Origin: Dimargaris cristalligena
Lineage: Eukaryota; Kickxellomycota; Dimargaritomycetes; Dimargaritales; Dimargaritaceae
Reading direction: 5' to 3'
Assembly: GCA_027576995.1 (NCBI GenBank)
Contig: JANBQC010000598.1
Location: 1 to 17,003, forward strand
Length of the DNA: 17,003 nt
In this document: positions 7,603 through 17,003 of the stretch, piece after piece
Layout of the letters: each line of letters starts with the position of its first letter
How positions within the stretch are numbered: position 1 is the stretch's first letter
Translations under genes and position numbers: made by a program
The notes under the pieces: model-generated
The model's input: the letters and a program-made list of their open reading frames with translations, nothing else
Told to the model about the DNA's origin: nothing
Databases searched by the model: none

Positions 7603-10350
7603 ATGAGCACCACCCCCAACAACCCCGGCCGCAACAGCTGGGAGACTTTCTACGGCTTCATCGAAAACTCCAAGGATGCCCTACTCCTGTTTCAGGCCTG
7701 CCGGTTGAATCTTCTCCCGCGCGCCAGCCGTCGGTATACCGAGAGTGAACGCAACCACATTCGGTCGGGCACCGTGGTGGTTTATGACGAAGCCCAGAGC
7801 GGCATCAAGCGTTGGACCGACGGTAAGATTTGGTCGCCCTCCCGGATCATGGGCAACTTCCTGATTTACCGGGAACTAAAGGATAAGATCCCACCTAGCC
7901 AGGCCAAGCACTACGAGCAGCCCAAGGCCGACTGCCACACCACCTTGTCCATTCAGCCGCCCTTGGCCAACGAGGAGCCGGCTGGGGCGTACGACCACGA
8001 TGCCAATCATGGACCCCCGGCCGGGCCGACGAACAGTGCCCGTTACTCATCCCAGGGCCCGTATAACCAACCCCACCCGCAGCAGTTGAACAGGATGGGC
8101 GCTGAGATGGCGAGATATAACCACGGTCCACTGGGGTTGGGCGGCGAAACCCCTGGTGAGGAGGCATTGTCGGACCCCAACGCCATCCACCCGCTGGATG
8201 CCACGGATAGTCGATTGGTATCGCCCGTCGGCCAAAAACCCCTGCCCAAGCACCCCAACAGCCACCTGTATATCGGCACCAAGGGCATTTTCTTCATTAA
8301 GAACTCCGGCCTGGTCAAAAAGACCATGTCGCTCAATGTCGATGGGACTACTTTCCATTTGGTCTGTTATTATCTGGAGAATACACCCGACGGTCACCCC
8401 ACGGATATGCAAACCCCGCGGGACGTGTTCGAAGTGCGCGACTTGAATTTTACCCCCGATATCCTCAACAATCAGCACTTTCGGCGTTCCGTACAGTGTG
8501 TCCAGGATGACGACGTCGTGGTGGATCTGCTGGAAACCACCGAGGAGACTCAAAAAACAGGTGCTTACTCCACCACCCGAGTGACCTACCCCACGCTCAC
8601 CAACGGGGCCCACGCCGACATGGTGACTCCCCTGCTCCAAAACGCCCACTATCATACGCATCCCTCCCACCACCCCAGTTACACCCTAGCGCAACCCTAC
8701 CCGCCCCCAATCGCCCCCGGACTCCATCTGCCGTTCCAGCCCACCGGCCTGTGGAACTCTGTTTACCCCGCCCACCACTCGGTAGCCAACTACCCGCAGC
8801 CGGACCAGTTGCCGTCCCCCGTCTCGCCGTTGGGGACCCTGTTCCCCCACCACGGAATGGAACCGGCCTACCGTGACCATACCATGGCGATACCGGCCGC
8901 TCAGCAGGGTATGGTACTGCCCCATCCCCATGCGACCTGGATGTCGGCTAGGGCCAATGCTGCAGCAACCGCCGTATCCGCCTCGGCCTCCACGACACTA
9001 CTGGCAACCCACGATGGAGGTTCCGTAATGAGATACACCCCGTCCATTCCCCTAAAGTACGATACCCTGGCCGGTATGGTGAACGCCAATGCCGAACAAA
9101 ACGGAGTGGGCGGAATGGACCACCGCCACCGCCACGACATCCTCCATCTAAACCAGGACGAAGATCGACATGCCCTGGCCGCAGGGGAGAGTAATGGTCC
9201 CAACTGGGCCCTTCTATCCGATAGTTCATCTTACCTATCGGTCCCCACAGGGTCAGACCAAGAGACCAAGCACCCCCCGGGGACTCTGAATGATGATGCC
9301 TACCACATCGACCCCTCGTCGGCCCATCTCTACCCGATGATGGCCGATGGTACTGTGCCCTCAGGATCGGGATCCAGCTCCCTTCACGACCAGGGGCACG
9401 GTCACGGTCACAGCCACAGTTACCCCCACTCCTCCTCCTTTCCCCTGTGGGCCCAGGCAGCGCATCCGTTTGCCAACGACCCGGTAGCCCGGGCGACGGC
9501 TCTGGGCAATTATAACGACTATACCACGTTTTCAACCGGCGGAGACGCGGCTGACTCTATGGCAACGTTCCACCATTTACTGTCCCCTTCGATAGATTCG
9601 TCGGGTGGAAAAGGAGGTGGTGCTGGTACGGGCGGAGGCGGTGGGGTGGAGGGAGGCGGGGCTTCATTGGCCTACTCGGTACCGCCCCGAGATTCCCGAT
9701 TCCCGGATGAGGGCCAGCGGGGTTTCCATGATGCGATTTACAACCCGACCGGTGGGGTAGTCGGCCTCGAGTCAGCTGCGACCGAGCCATTAAGGGATGA
9801 CTTGGAATCCCTCGTCAATTATCCGGCGTACGATCCAACTGGGGATCCCTCTCCAGTCCCAGTCCTAGTATCTGGGTCCGAATCGACCCCGACTTCAACC
9901 ATGCTTAAATATGAAGCTGGCGAGCGGGGTTCCCTGGCTTGGCTTTCGGCGCCCCCTCCCGATTACTCGGAGATGATGGTACCCTCCGCCTATCAGCAGT
10001 ACTCCACGGATCGATTGGCCTCCCTATTGCCCATGTCTGGCCCGGCAATGGATGACGGAATTTCTGCCACTGTCGTCCCTGCAACGGTCCCCCCCGCCCA
10101 CCACCAGGACAGCTATACTTTCGAAAATCGCCGAAGTCCCTCCACTAACCCGGGACTGCCCCATTATCTGGCAGTTACGGCATCACAACAGGACCTGCCG
10201 GAGAATGCCATTCTGAGTACATTCAATTCGTTCTCCACGGTGGCCACTGAGCCGCGTGAATCAATGCCCTACAAGCGATCTCGGTCAATTGAACCATCGC
10301 CACCCGAACAGGGACCCGCCAAACGCCACCAGGAATCTTTAGCTAGCTGA
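7603..10350 (+). CDS. WOPR (Gti1/Pac2-family) transcription factor
   Basis: A single-exon protein of 915 residues that begins at ATG 7603 and ends in TGA. The first WOPR box is at about residues 14-92: ETFYGFIENSKDALLLFQAC, then SGTVVVYDEAQSGIKRWTDG and WSPSRIMGNFLIYREL. The second is at about 214-288, with SHLYIGTKGIFFIKNSGLVK and a TFHLVCYYLENTP stretch. Both halves build one DNA-binding unit in this fungus-specific family (Wor1, Ryp1, Gti1, Pac2), which controls morphological switching and development. The roughly 120-residue linker between boxes and the 600-residue C-terminal part are low-complexity, rich in Pro, His, Ser and Gly. They include a GHGHGHSHSYPH run near 598 and a Gly-rich run near 667-687, as expected for a disordered activation region. 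A basic YKRSRSIEP...AKRH segment near 890-910 may be a nuclear localisation signal. Whether it is closer to Gti1/Pac2 or Wor1/Ryp1 cannot be settled by eye. Confidence 0.93.
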   Translation: MSTTPNNPGRNSWETFYGFIENSKDALLLFQACRLNLLPRASRRYTESERNHIRSGTVVVYDEAQSGIKRWTDGKIWSPSRIMGNFLIYRELKDKIPPSQAKHYEQPKADCHTTLSIQPPLANEEPAGAYDHDANHGPPAGPTNSARYSSQGPYNQPHPQQLNRMGAEMARYNHGPLGLGGETPGEEALSDPNAIHPLDATDSRLVSPVGQKPLPKHPNSHLYIGTKGIFFIKNSGLVKKTMSLNVDGTTFHLVCYYLENTPDGHPTDMQTPRDVFEVRDLNFTPDILNNQHFRRSVQCVQDDDVVVDLLETTEETQKTGAYSTTRVTYPTLTNGAHADMVTPLLQNAHYHTHPSHHPSYTLAQPYPPPIAPGLHLPFQPTGLWNSVYPAHHSVANYPQPDQLPSPVSPLGTLFPHHGMEPAYRDHTMAIPAAQQGMVLPHPHATWMSARANAAATAVSASASTTLLATHDGGSVMRYTPSIPLKYDTLAGMVNANAEQNGVGGMDHRHRHDILHLNQDEDRHALAAGESNGPNWALLSDSSSYLSVPTGSDQETKHPPGTLNDDAYHIDPSSAHLYPMMADGTVPSGSGSSSLHDQGHGHGHSHSYPHSSSFPLWAQAAHPFANDPVARATALGNYNDYTTFSTGGDAADSMATFHHLLSPSIDSSGGKGGGAGTGGGGGVEGGGASLAYSVPPRDSRFPDEGQRGFHDAIYNPTGGVVGLESAATEPLRDDLESLVNYPAYDPTGDPSPVPVLVSGSESTPTSTMLKYEAGERGSLAWLSAPPPDYSEMMVPSAYQQYSTDRLASLLPMSGPAMDDGISATVVPATVPPAHHQDSYTFENRRSPSTNPGLPHYLAVTASQQDLPENAILSTFNSFSTVATEPRESMPYKRSRSIEPSPPEQGPAKRHQESLAS

Positions 10351-10610
10351 CACTTGGGATAAGGGTATTGTTTGGAATAAGGTTCCGAGTAGGGTTATTT
10401 ATTTTTTTGGAGGGATAGTGGGGGATCTTTAATAGTAAATGATGCCGGTGGCAATCGCTTTTTACGTGGCGTGGGTTTAGGCCAACAATATAGTTCGCAT
10501 ATAAATACAATCTTAATTATTCAAATAAAGCCAAAGTATTATTTTTAAAAGCAAAACAAAATCGACGGAATGATGCCAATGGTGGGCCAGTTTTAGGCTG
10601 CATGGGCTAA
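10351..10610. terminator. Convergent 3' ends of WOPR and MSH3 genes with polyadenylation signal
   Basis: The 260 bp between the two convergent stop codons are AT-rich. AATAAA at 10524-10529 could serve the WOPR transcript on the + strand. TTATTT runs near 10394-10402 read as AAATAA on the - strand and could serve MSH3, so the two 3' untranslated regions may overlap. Confidence 0.45.
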
Positions 10611-13600
10611 TTATAACGAGGTGTTTTGGTCATGGCTGGAGGCCTCCATCGGAGTTGCTTCATCGCTGGGCACTTGGGTTTGCCGAAGCAGGCGAATAAA
10701 TTGACTAATCGTATCTGATTTCGGCGGATACGGACCTTGAACTGAAATGGCCATATCCCGGGCCTTTGCCAGAACCGACTCAGGCATCAGTGCCATCCGA
10801 GCCACATTGAGTCCATAACTCTGCCGATTGACGCCCGGTACAGCTTCGTACAGGAACACCACATTATTCCCTTGAAACTTCGCTGATGCCGTCGGTACCA
10901 ACCGGTAGTCCATGTAGTAGGCGGCAGTGGGGAGGCTGGGGTCCTGTGGCTCATTTTCGACCTGAGCGGAGGCATCAATCGTCGGTGAACCTCTCTGGGC
11001 GGCCCAGTCAGCCAATGCCGTATAATGGGTTACAAACAGCGTCAGACATCGGACTTCCTGCACTAAATGTCGTAAAACCGCGTAAGCAATGGCCTGGCCG
11101 TCAATGGTACTGGTACCACGGCCGAGTTCATCCAGCAGCACCAGCGATCTTGGGGTAGCCTGCTGCAACAAATCGGCCGTTTCCTGCATTTCCACCATAA
11201 ACGTACTCTGGCCCCGTATAATGTCGTCCGCCCCACCCATACGCGTGTAAACAGCATCCAGCAGGCTTAACCGAGCGGACCGAGCGGGTAAATAGCTGCC
11301 CATGTGGGCCATGATGCATAGTAGGGCCACCGCCTTGATAAAACAGGACTTGCCGCCCATATTGGGCCCGGTGAGCACCAGGGCGCGCGCATGATTGAGG
11401 GGGAGAGGGAGGGAGGCCGATGGTATCGGCGAATCAGGCAGGGAAGAGACTTCGCCCAGGGTAATATCATTACGCACATAGTCTACTCCGCCCGCTTGCC
11501 AAAGTCGAAGCACCGGGTGGACTAACCCCTCCAAATGGATAACGGAAGTTTGACCGTGGGTCCCCCCGACCAAATTGGGCCGAGTGTACCCGGGCTGACG
11601 AGCTACCACCGCCAGTGAACAGAGGCAGTCGAGTCCCGCAAGTTGGCGAATCGTGTCACGGAACAGGTCATGGTGGGTTCCCAGGCGCCGGAGGTAGGCC
11701 TGGTAGGCTTCGTTTACCAAGTGTTGGATCTTTTCGCGATTACGCTGGATTAGGCCTAACCGTTGAATGACGAACGGGGGGTGAAACCGGCTTACCCGTC
11801 GGGTACCACTGACTTGAACCCAGTCACCCGGCACTTTAGAGCGGCCCGTGATGGCCACTTCCAACTGGTAAGGGACATCCCCGACTTGGACAAACCGTAG
11901 TTTGGGGCAGTTGATTTCCTGGCGCTGGAAAATCAAATATTCCTCCAAACACCTTTCCGTCTCGGCAATGGCCTATAGATATGGTGTAGTAATGTTTAAC
12001 GTACATTGTCAATTGGCTAGGTGGGCTGGGTTAGTAAACTAATCGCCCCTCGATAACCCTCACTGTCCCTCCACCTAGGAATGTTTCGTGGGCAATGTAT
12101 TGCTTTGCATTAGCCAGGGTTAACGTGCTATAGTCAACGGAGCCAGTAGTACTCACCTTTTGCAATGTTTCGAGCTCAGGGATGGATGCCGGGCCCAGCA
12201 TTCCCTGAGCATCGTCCCGATCAGCGGCGTCCAAGTCCAGGCCATGAAGCAGGACACGAAGGTGATTTCGAATGGAACGGCACGCACCCAACGGATCCAG
12301 CAGGAGCCGAGACTGGATATGCGAGGGTACCACCGGTTCGGTCAACCCTAGGGTCAAAACTCCCCAGGAGCGTAAAAAGCGGGATAGCTCGGGAGGGGTG
12401 CATTTCAACAGTTGGATCCGAGCTAGACCCCGGTCCAGGTCGGGACAGGTCTTTAAAACCTTGCGAATGGTGTCAGTCCAACTATTTCCAGTAACATATT
12501 GGACCAGTTCGTCCAGAGCAGCGCGGCGCTGGGTTAGGCGGGCTAGGTCGGCCAGTGGGTATTGCACCCAGTGTTTCAGCATCCGCCGGCCAAAGGGGGT
12601 GTGGGTGTGGTCGAGAGTCCACCACAGGGAACCAACTCTACCACCATTGCCACCACCACCGATGCCGCCATCTGATGATAAAGGGCTAATTATTTCCAAT
12701 TGGCGCAGAGTATGTCCACCCAACTTAAGGTAAAACTGACTGCGAAAGGGAGTATAGTAGGAAGTACGGTAGAGTAGCGCATGGAGCTGAAAATCGATGA
12801 GATAGTCGGTGAGGTAAGCCAGGGCCACGAGGACCAGGTGGGGTAGTTGTAGGAGAAACAGCGTGGAAGTGTGTAGAGTTTGGGCCCACGCACCCGCCTG
12901 GGATGTCACAAATGTGAGTGCGTCCGGGTAACTGGTAAACCGACTGGGCCGGGTTTCCGTACGAACCACCGCTAGAGGACCGGACGCTGCGATCCGACCT
13001 AAGTGCCGTTGCACCATCTTTCGCGTAGTATGGCTAATGTGATCGGGCCACACCACTTCACCCAGGTCGAAATGGGCTAATCGAGTTTCGAGCTCGGTTC
13101 GACTAGGGGTATCCGTAAACGCATCGTAGACCACATCGCCTGTAGTTGCACATAAAGCTAGGAGACCTACTTGCGCATGGGGACGTCGCTGTCGCTGCCC
13201 CTGGGGATCCACAGGGTCCTCATCGCAAAGTGTGTCGTGGTCGACTACGCAAACAAGGTAGGGGGTCACTCCTGCCCCTTCCTGGATATCCGCGGGGTCT
13301 CCTGGAACCAACGGGGAGCTGCAGCTATCCGGGGCTGAGGCTGAGGGTAGGGCAGGGATCGGCGTCGGCGTTGGCATCGGAGTTGGCTCAGTCATAGGTT
13401 CAACCCACGTTCCACGGGTGTACAGAGCATCTAAAGTGCGGGTGAAAAGCCGGCCACTCGACGGCGGGTGGTGGTGGTCTCCGGCAGCCTTGAGGGCGGC
13501 CGTTTCAGCCTGACGAACAATGCCAACCTTATGGCCCTGCCAAACGAGGCGGCGGATATGAACTTGGATGCGACAGGCAGGTACACTGGCGGTGTATAAA

Positions 13601-13911
13601 CCCCGGCTGTTAAGGTGACATTGGATTGCTAGTACCTGGGCTACAGTTTGGGCGTCGGCTTCAAAAAATCGGTACCAGTTGCCCACTTCCAGGGCCAGAA
13701 TACAGTCAGGATACCGAGCCTTGAACACCCGGTACTGTTGTTCCAAGGGGCTCGGCTGGGGGGTCGGGGAATCGGTCCGAGACTCGTCAGTGCGGGTACG
13801 TTTCAAAGGGGGTGGATTGGGGTGGTTGGTTGTGAAAATGGGCGAACGGGTCGGTAATGAAGTCGGATTCGGGCCAAAATGGCGACTCTTGTGACTCGGA
13901 GGGCTCGCCAT
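10611..13911 (-). CDS. MSH3: MutS homologue MSH3, two exons
   Basis: Exon 1 runs 13911-12157 and exon 2 11972-10611, joined in phase 0 across a GTGAGT...CTATAG intron, giving 1038 residues; yeast Msh3 is about 1020-1050. The ATG at 13911 is the first in frame; the open frame 13 codons upstream begins with GTG. The mismatch-binding domain I (about 53-170) has the MSH3 signature: YPDCILALEVGNWYRFFEAD, TASVPACRIQVHIRRLV and KVGIVRQAETAALKAAGD, where MSH6 would carry the Phe-x-Glu clamp. The ATPase has Walker A GPNMGGKS (787-794) and Walker B LVLLDELGRGTST (862-874), and the helix-turn-helix region has SYGLNVARMALMP (about 970). MSH3 pairs with MSH2 as MutS-beta to bind insertion-deletion loops in the nucleus. 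KRTR near 37-40 may help nuclear import. A Pro-Thr-rich insert follows domain I (about 176-195). I see no clear PIP box in the short N-terminus. Confidence 0.92.
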
Positions 13912-15150
13912 TCTACATACGGAGGGTATTTGTTTCCGCTCAATGGCCACTTCGCATTAGACCAACAACTCGACAAATAGTGAATGGAATGCATTGGGAC
14001 AGCCTACTAGGACTACTAATTGAAACCGAGTCACTCAAGTTAGCTAAGGGTATCTGCGTCCCAAATATTATTATTTTTTTCAGTTAAACGCGCCCTACCC
14101 TAGTTTCAAGTGGTTTGTCAGGGGAGATTGTAAATGCAAATGGACAGCTCTGACCAATGGGGCCAACATAAGCCAAATAGGCAGGGCAATGAAAGAGTCC
14201 CTGGCTAGAGTCTTATCGCCCAGTCAGTGAACTGGTGGCTAGTTCAACCCCGGCCTAACGAACGACAATGTGAGGGCCGGTCATACTCTTGAATAGCCGA
14301 AAGACAGATTCTCATATTTTAACAGAATCACACAGTTCACTAGCCACCTGCATAGACCTGGGCGCTCATAATTCTGTTGGAACCAGCGGGGCGGATTGTG
14401 ATGATGCCCTCACTAAACTACCCTAGACTATATGTGACATTCCAGATAATTATACTTGTTATGGTTACCCACCTTTCCCAGTAGAAACTCGTACGAGGGG
14501 TATACGGCCTATGAGGGGAGTTGGTTGTGTAAATAGAAAACCCAGCCAGCTGTCAAGCAAGGGGGAGTAAGAGGGAGACGAGAGGTATATTGTCGCGAAT
14601 TAAGGCCGGTTCCGTTAGGGGTCGCACAGGGACTATTGAGCCGTGCGAACTGCCCCCCTGGCGAAAGCCGTTGCCCAATGCTACTGACACGCAGAAACGG
14701 TCCTACCTTGGAGCAGTAGGGCGAATAGCGGAGGATTTCGTTTAGCCAAAGGCTTGAGGGTCGTTTGTAACTTGAGCATGTTGATACCATTGAGGAAACT
14801 TGGCGCCACTATGCCGCTTGTTGAATTTCCTAATGGCTTAACCTTCCCGCCACCTATTTGGCCCTCGTCCCCGAACTTCCCAATTCAAGGGGATACATTT
14901 AGTTCATTCGATACCAAAACTGGGGGAGCTGTAATTGGCATTAGGGCCTTTAGCGATGGGCAGCTGGAACTGCTACACAGTTGGACCTAATGATACGGAT
15001 ATACGAGGGGATGGACCAACTACTATGTGGAGGATGTAGAGGACAATTCGAGAGGGGCGTTTATCGTAGCAACCGGTCCAATTCTTAGAATCCAAGAGCC
15101 TCCCTCCGGTTCCAATCGGCTTTCACCTAGAAGATATTCCAGGAATGTGA
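13912..15150. other. Upstream region of MSH3 and intergenic DNA with coding-like fragments
   Basis: No complete gene is supported here. The part next to MSH3 contains a CCAAT (near 14154, + strand) and is presumably its promoter. Two + strand stretches look somewhat coding without belonging to any family I know. Codons at 14811-14990 end in LELLHSWT and a stop. A frame open from 14994 into the inverted-repeat element includes VEDVEDNSRGAFIVATGP. They may be exons of an unknown gene or remnants. Confidence 0.35.
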
Positions 15151-15294
15151 ATATGGGAGAAGTTCATCCAAGCTGTATAACGAAAAATCCATTAGATTCA
15201 GCCAATATTACTAGTTAAAAATACATTTCCCATATATTTTCCCATACACGTATAATGTAAACCCTTCTATAGCTGGGCCGAATTTCACCCATAT
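15151..15294 (+). repeat. Left arm of the inverted repeat
   Basis: This 144-bp arm pairs with 15738-15881. It starts with ATATGGGAGAAGTTC and ends with GAATTTCACCCATAT, which are imperfect inverted copies of each other. It is AT-rich and has no coding capacity of its own. Confidence 0.85.
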
Positions 15295-15737
15295 TCATTC
15301 GTTTTGGCAGTGCCTACGGTGAAGGTGCATTGGAAGCAGCCAGCCGATAGGGAAAACGAAAGGGAGAGGAGGATTTGGCCGTCACAGTGTCCTCCGGTTG
15401 ACCGAGTACTCGCGTTTTGAAGCCGCTGGCTTCCCCTATACTGTAGCATAGCCCTGGGTCTACTTGCCATATTTACATATACCATTTTATCATCATATTA
15501 TATATATATTGTGACCCATCTAAGGATAATAATAATTGTCAACTATGCCTGGCCGACCATTTATCATAAAGCTTCCCAGTAATTGCGTCAGCCTTGACTC
15601 GCTGGTTCATTAGCACCAGCTCATTTTCTGCTTGAGGCGACACTTTCGTTCATCTCCCTGTTAATTATTAGTTCGCCGGATCCTCTTTAAACTGGTAGTA
15701 TGGATTGGCGGAAATATATAGGACACTAAAAATAAGC

Positions 15738-15881
15738 ATATGGGTGAAATTCAGCCCAGCTATATAAGGGTTTGCATTATATGTGTATGGGAGAATATAT
15801 GGGAATTTTATTTTTATCTAGTAATATTGGCTGAATCTAATGGATTTTTCGTTATACAGCTTGGATGAACTTCTCCCATAT
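15738..15881 (-). repeat. Right arm of the inverted repeat
   Basis: The inverted copy of 15151-15294 is of identical length. Differences cluster in the middle of the arm (an A/T run) and in single substitutions toward the inner end. The outer 60 or so bases match exactly. Confidence 0.85.
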
Positions 15882-16465
15882 GGAAATGTGGTTTCACCCT
15901 AAAGTTGGGCCCGCTGCGATGCTTCAATACAACCGACAGGGAAGGGAAGACCATCATTGCACTAAGCTAACTTAATTGGTTTAGCCTGGCTTTAAAAAAA
16001 AATGGGCCAACCAAGACAACACCATGACCTTTTGGTAAAATGTATCGACTACTGTGCATGGCGCTGTATCTTCCAAGTTTCGTATATTATACTACCACAT
16101 TTAGTAGACCATTTAATGTTTAACGAAATGAACCGGATTGGTCTGTGCCCCCTCCACTCCCCCCCCCATACACATGAACGGCAAATAACTCGGGGCCTTG
16201 GAACACACTTGGTCTACCACATGCTTTGAACCGTATCCCCCACTTCCTTTCACAGGCACCAGGCCGTTTAGTCCACGTCTTTTATAAGCGGACCACTCCG
16301 CCTCTGCTTCACCAGCTTTCTTATCGAATACCCATCATTTCGCCCAGCCTGTGGAAATTTTAATTTACAGTGGATTCTTTTTGAACCGCCTTCTCCAATC
16401 TCCGACCTCCTCTTACCGTCTTAATATTTTCCTAATACTCTGCCCGACAATTCTTTAAACTAATC
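15882..16465. promoter_or_regulatory. Upstream region of the secreted-protein gene
   Basis: No coding region is supported. A TATAAG at 16283-16288 lies about 180 bp before the ATG at 16466 and is a reasonable core promoter. The stretch from about 16330 to 16465 is pyrimidine-rich on the coding strand, as in many fungal leaders. The open frame at 16002-16229 shows no domain and no splice support. Confidence 0.4.
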
Positions 16466-16810
16466 ATGCGGCTATCTACTATTATAATGACCACCTTGGC
16501 TGTCGCAGGTGTCGGCCAACTCAATACCAAGGCCTATCCGGTTTCCACGCCTGACTCGCCGGAACCTGAAACTGCGGTGGATAATACCTCTGTGTCGCGG
16601 AGCTCGAATGCCCTAACTGTGAAACCGGTGGTGCCAGCGTTATGGGGGGCATTGTATCCACTAACGGAGGAACAGCCGGGTACGAAGTGCGAGGCTATTA
16701 GCCAGGCACTGTATAATGTACTTGACGCCCCTAAGAGTTTCCTTAACGCATTGAAGAAGGGCAAGACTGGTTTTACCAAGAAATCCCGACGCCAGCAGGA
16801 CAGCGAATAT
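16466..16810 (+). CDS. Small predicted secreted protein, first exon, 3' partial
   Basis: The ATG at 16466 opens a frame whose first 23 or so residues look like a signal peptide: MRLSTIIMTTLAVAGVGQL, with likely cleavage after TKA. The next roughly 90 residues are polar, with a Ser/Thr/Pro-rich start and a Lys-rich end (ALKKGKTGFTKKSRRQQDS), and contain a single cysteine. A strong donor GTAAGT follows codon 115 at 16811, so I end the exon at 16810. A possible acceptor lies at about 16861 after CACTAATCC, but the remainder of the gene is not clear and may run beyond the window. The frame continuing past the donor ends in a microsatellite translation and is unlikely to be real. I do not recognise the family; it may be a secreted or cell-surface protein. 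Confidence 0.6.
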
Positions 16811-16954
16811 GTAAGTGGCAGAGTCGATGGCTATTTGTTTCATTCCGCACTAATCCATGAGACTTCCATTGCATGGATATGTACCCCAAAGTCCACTTTT
16901 ATACTGGTATATCATACAGTGGGACCCATACTCTCTCACTCATACCTGCCCCCG

Positions 16955-16990
16955 TCTATCTATCTATCTATATATATATAATATATATAA
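16955..16990. repeat. (TCTA)n-(TA)n microsatellite
   Basis: Three to four TCTA units grade into a TA run with one register slip. The tract lies downstream of the first exon of the secreted-protein gene, probably in an intron or 3' flank. Confidence 0.85.
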
Positions 16991-17003
16991 CTATATTTCT
17001 CAA

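Larger units (their letters stand above)
15151..15881. mobile_element. Foldback element or pair of inverted MITEs, 144-bp arms
   Basis: Positions 15151-15294 and 15738-15881 are inverted copies of each other. Both are 144 bp and differ at about 8 positions, so they are near 94% identical, without gaps. The spacer is 443 bp and encodes no recognisable transposase. Each arm also begins with ATATGGG and ends with CCCATAT, and about 20 bp at its two ends form an imperfect inverted repeat, so each arm could be a MITE in its own right. Outside the pair, GGAATGTGA (15142-15150) and GGAAATGTG (15882-15890) are nearly the same in direct orientation. That would fit a target duplication of a Mutator-like non-autonomous element with long terminal repeats, but the family is inference. 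Confidence 0.75.

Noticed and set aside
8047..8673. A 208-codon - strand frame opposite the WOPR gene
   Set aside because: It lies antisense to the conserved second WOPR box and shows no recognisable domain.
12031..12156. Continuation of the MSH3 exon 1 frame into the downstream intron
   Set aside because: A GTGAGT donor at 12156 and an in-phase acceptor restore the conserved MSH3 alignment (LQK then AIAETERCLEEYL). The extra 41 codons show no similarity to MSH3.
14225..14350. Possible tRNA or structured RNA around the GTTCAACCC motif, and a 10-bp inverted repeat (14234-14243 with 14339-14348)
   Set aside because: The T-arm stem does not pair and no acceptor stem or anticodon arm could be drawn. 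The inverted repeat is short and widely spaced, so chance is likely.
16002..16229. A 75-codon + strand open frame
   Set aside because: It starts after a poly-A run, has no domain, signal peptide or splice support, and has an unbalanced composition.
1..17003. CRISPR array, bacterial operon or phage features
   Set aside because: No regularly spaced repeats are present. The genes are eukaryotic with spliceosomal introns.

Overview
The window looks like a gene-dense piece of a fungal nuclear genome, probably from an early-diverging lineage. Two of its proteins belong to fungus-restricted families: a WOPR (Gti1/Pac2-type) regulator and a Rax1-like RGS membrane protein. Genes carry short GT-AG introns with CTAAC/TACTAAT-like branch sites, and intergenic gaps are about 0.3 to 2.5 kb. 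A Zoopagomycota-type fungus would fit, but that is a guess from style, not from a marker.

Layout. At the left end (about 219-1534, +) is an intron-rich gene that I reconstruct as an OB-fold, zinc-ribbon, single-stranded-DNA-binding protein of the RPA70/MEIOB class; its 5' end is missing or lies outside the window. After a tail region comes a Rax1-like RGS/transmembrane protein (3611-2295, -). Next is a four-exon gene for an AAGAB/p34-type adaptin-binding protein (6125-4450, -). A 1.5-kb divergent promoter region with a likely leader intron separates it from a 915-residue WOPR transcription factor (7603-10350, +). That gene converges on a two-exon MutS homologue of the MSH3 type (13911-10611, -). 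The last 3 kb are gene-poor: a 731-bp inverted-repeat element (15151-15881) lies beside short unrecognised coding-like fragments. The right edge holds the first exon of a small predicted secreted protein (from 16466, +).

The genes do not form a pathway. MSH3 and the RPA/MEIOB-like gene both belong to DNA repair or recombination, Rax1 to cell polarity at the membrane, AAGAB to clathrin-adaptor assembly and WOPR to developmental switching. Their adjacency looks like ordinary eukaryotic gene order. The items most worth a second look are the spliced RPA/MEIOB-like gene, which no single open reading frame reveals, and the foldback or paired-MITE element with near-matching flanks.
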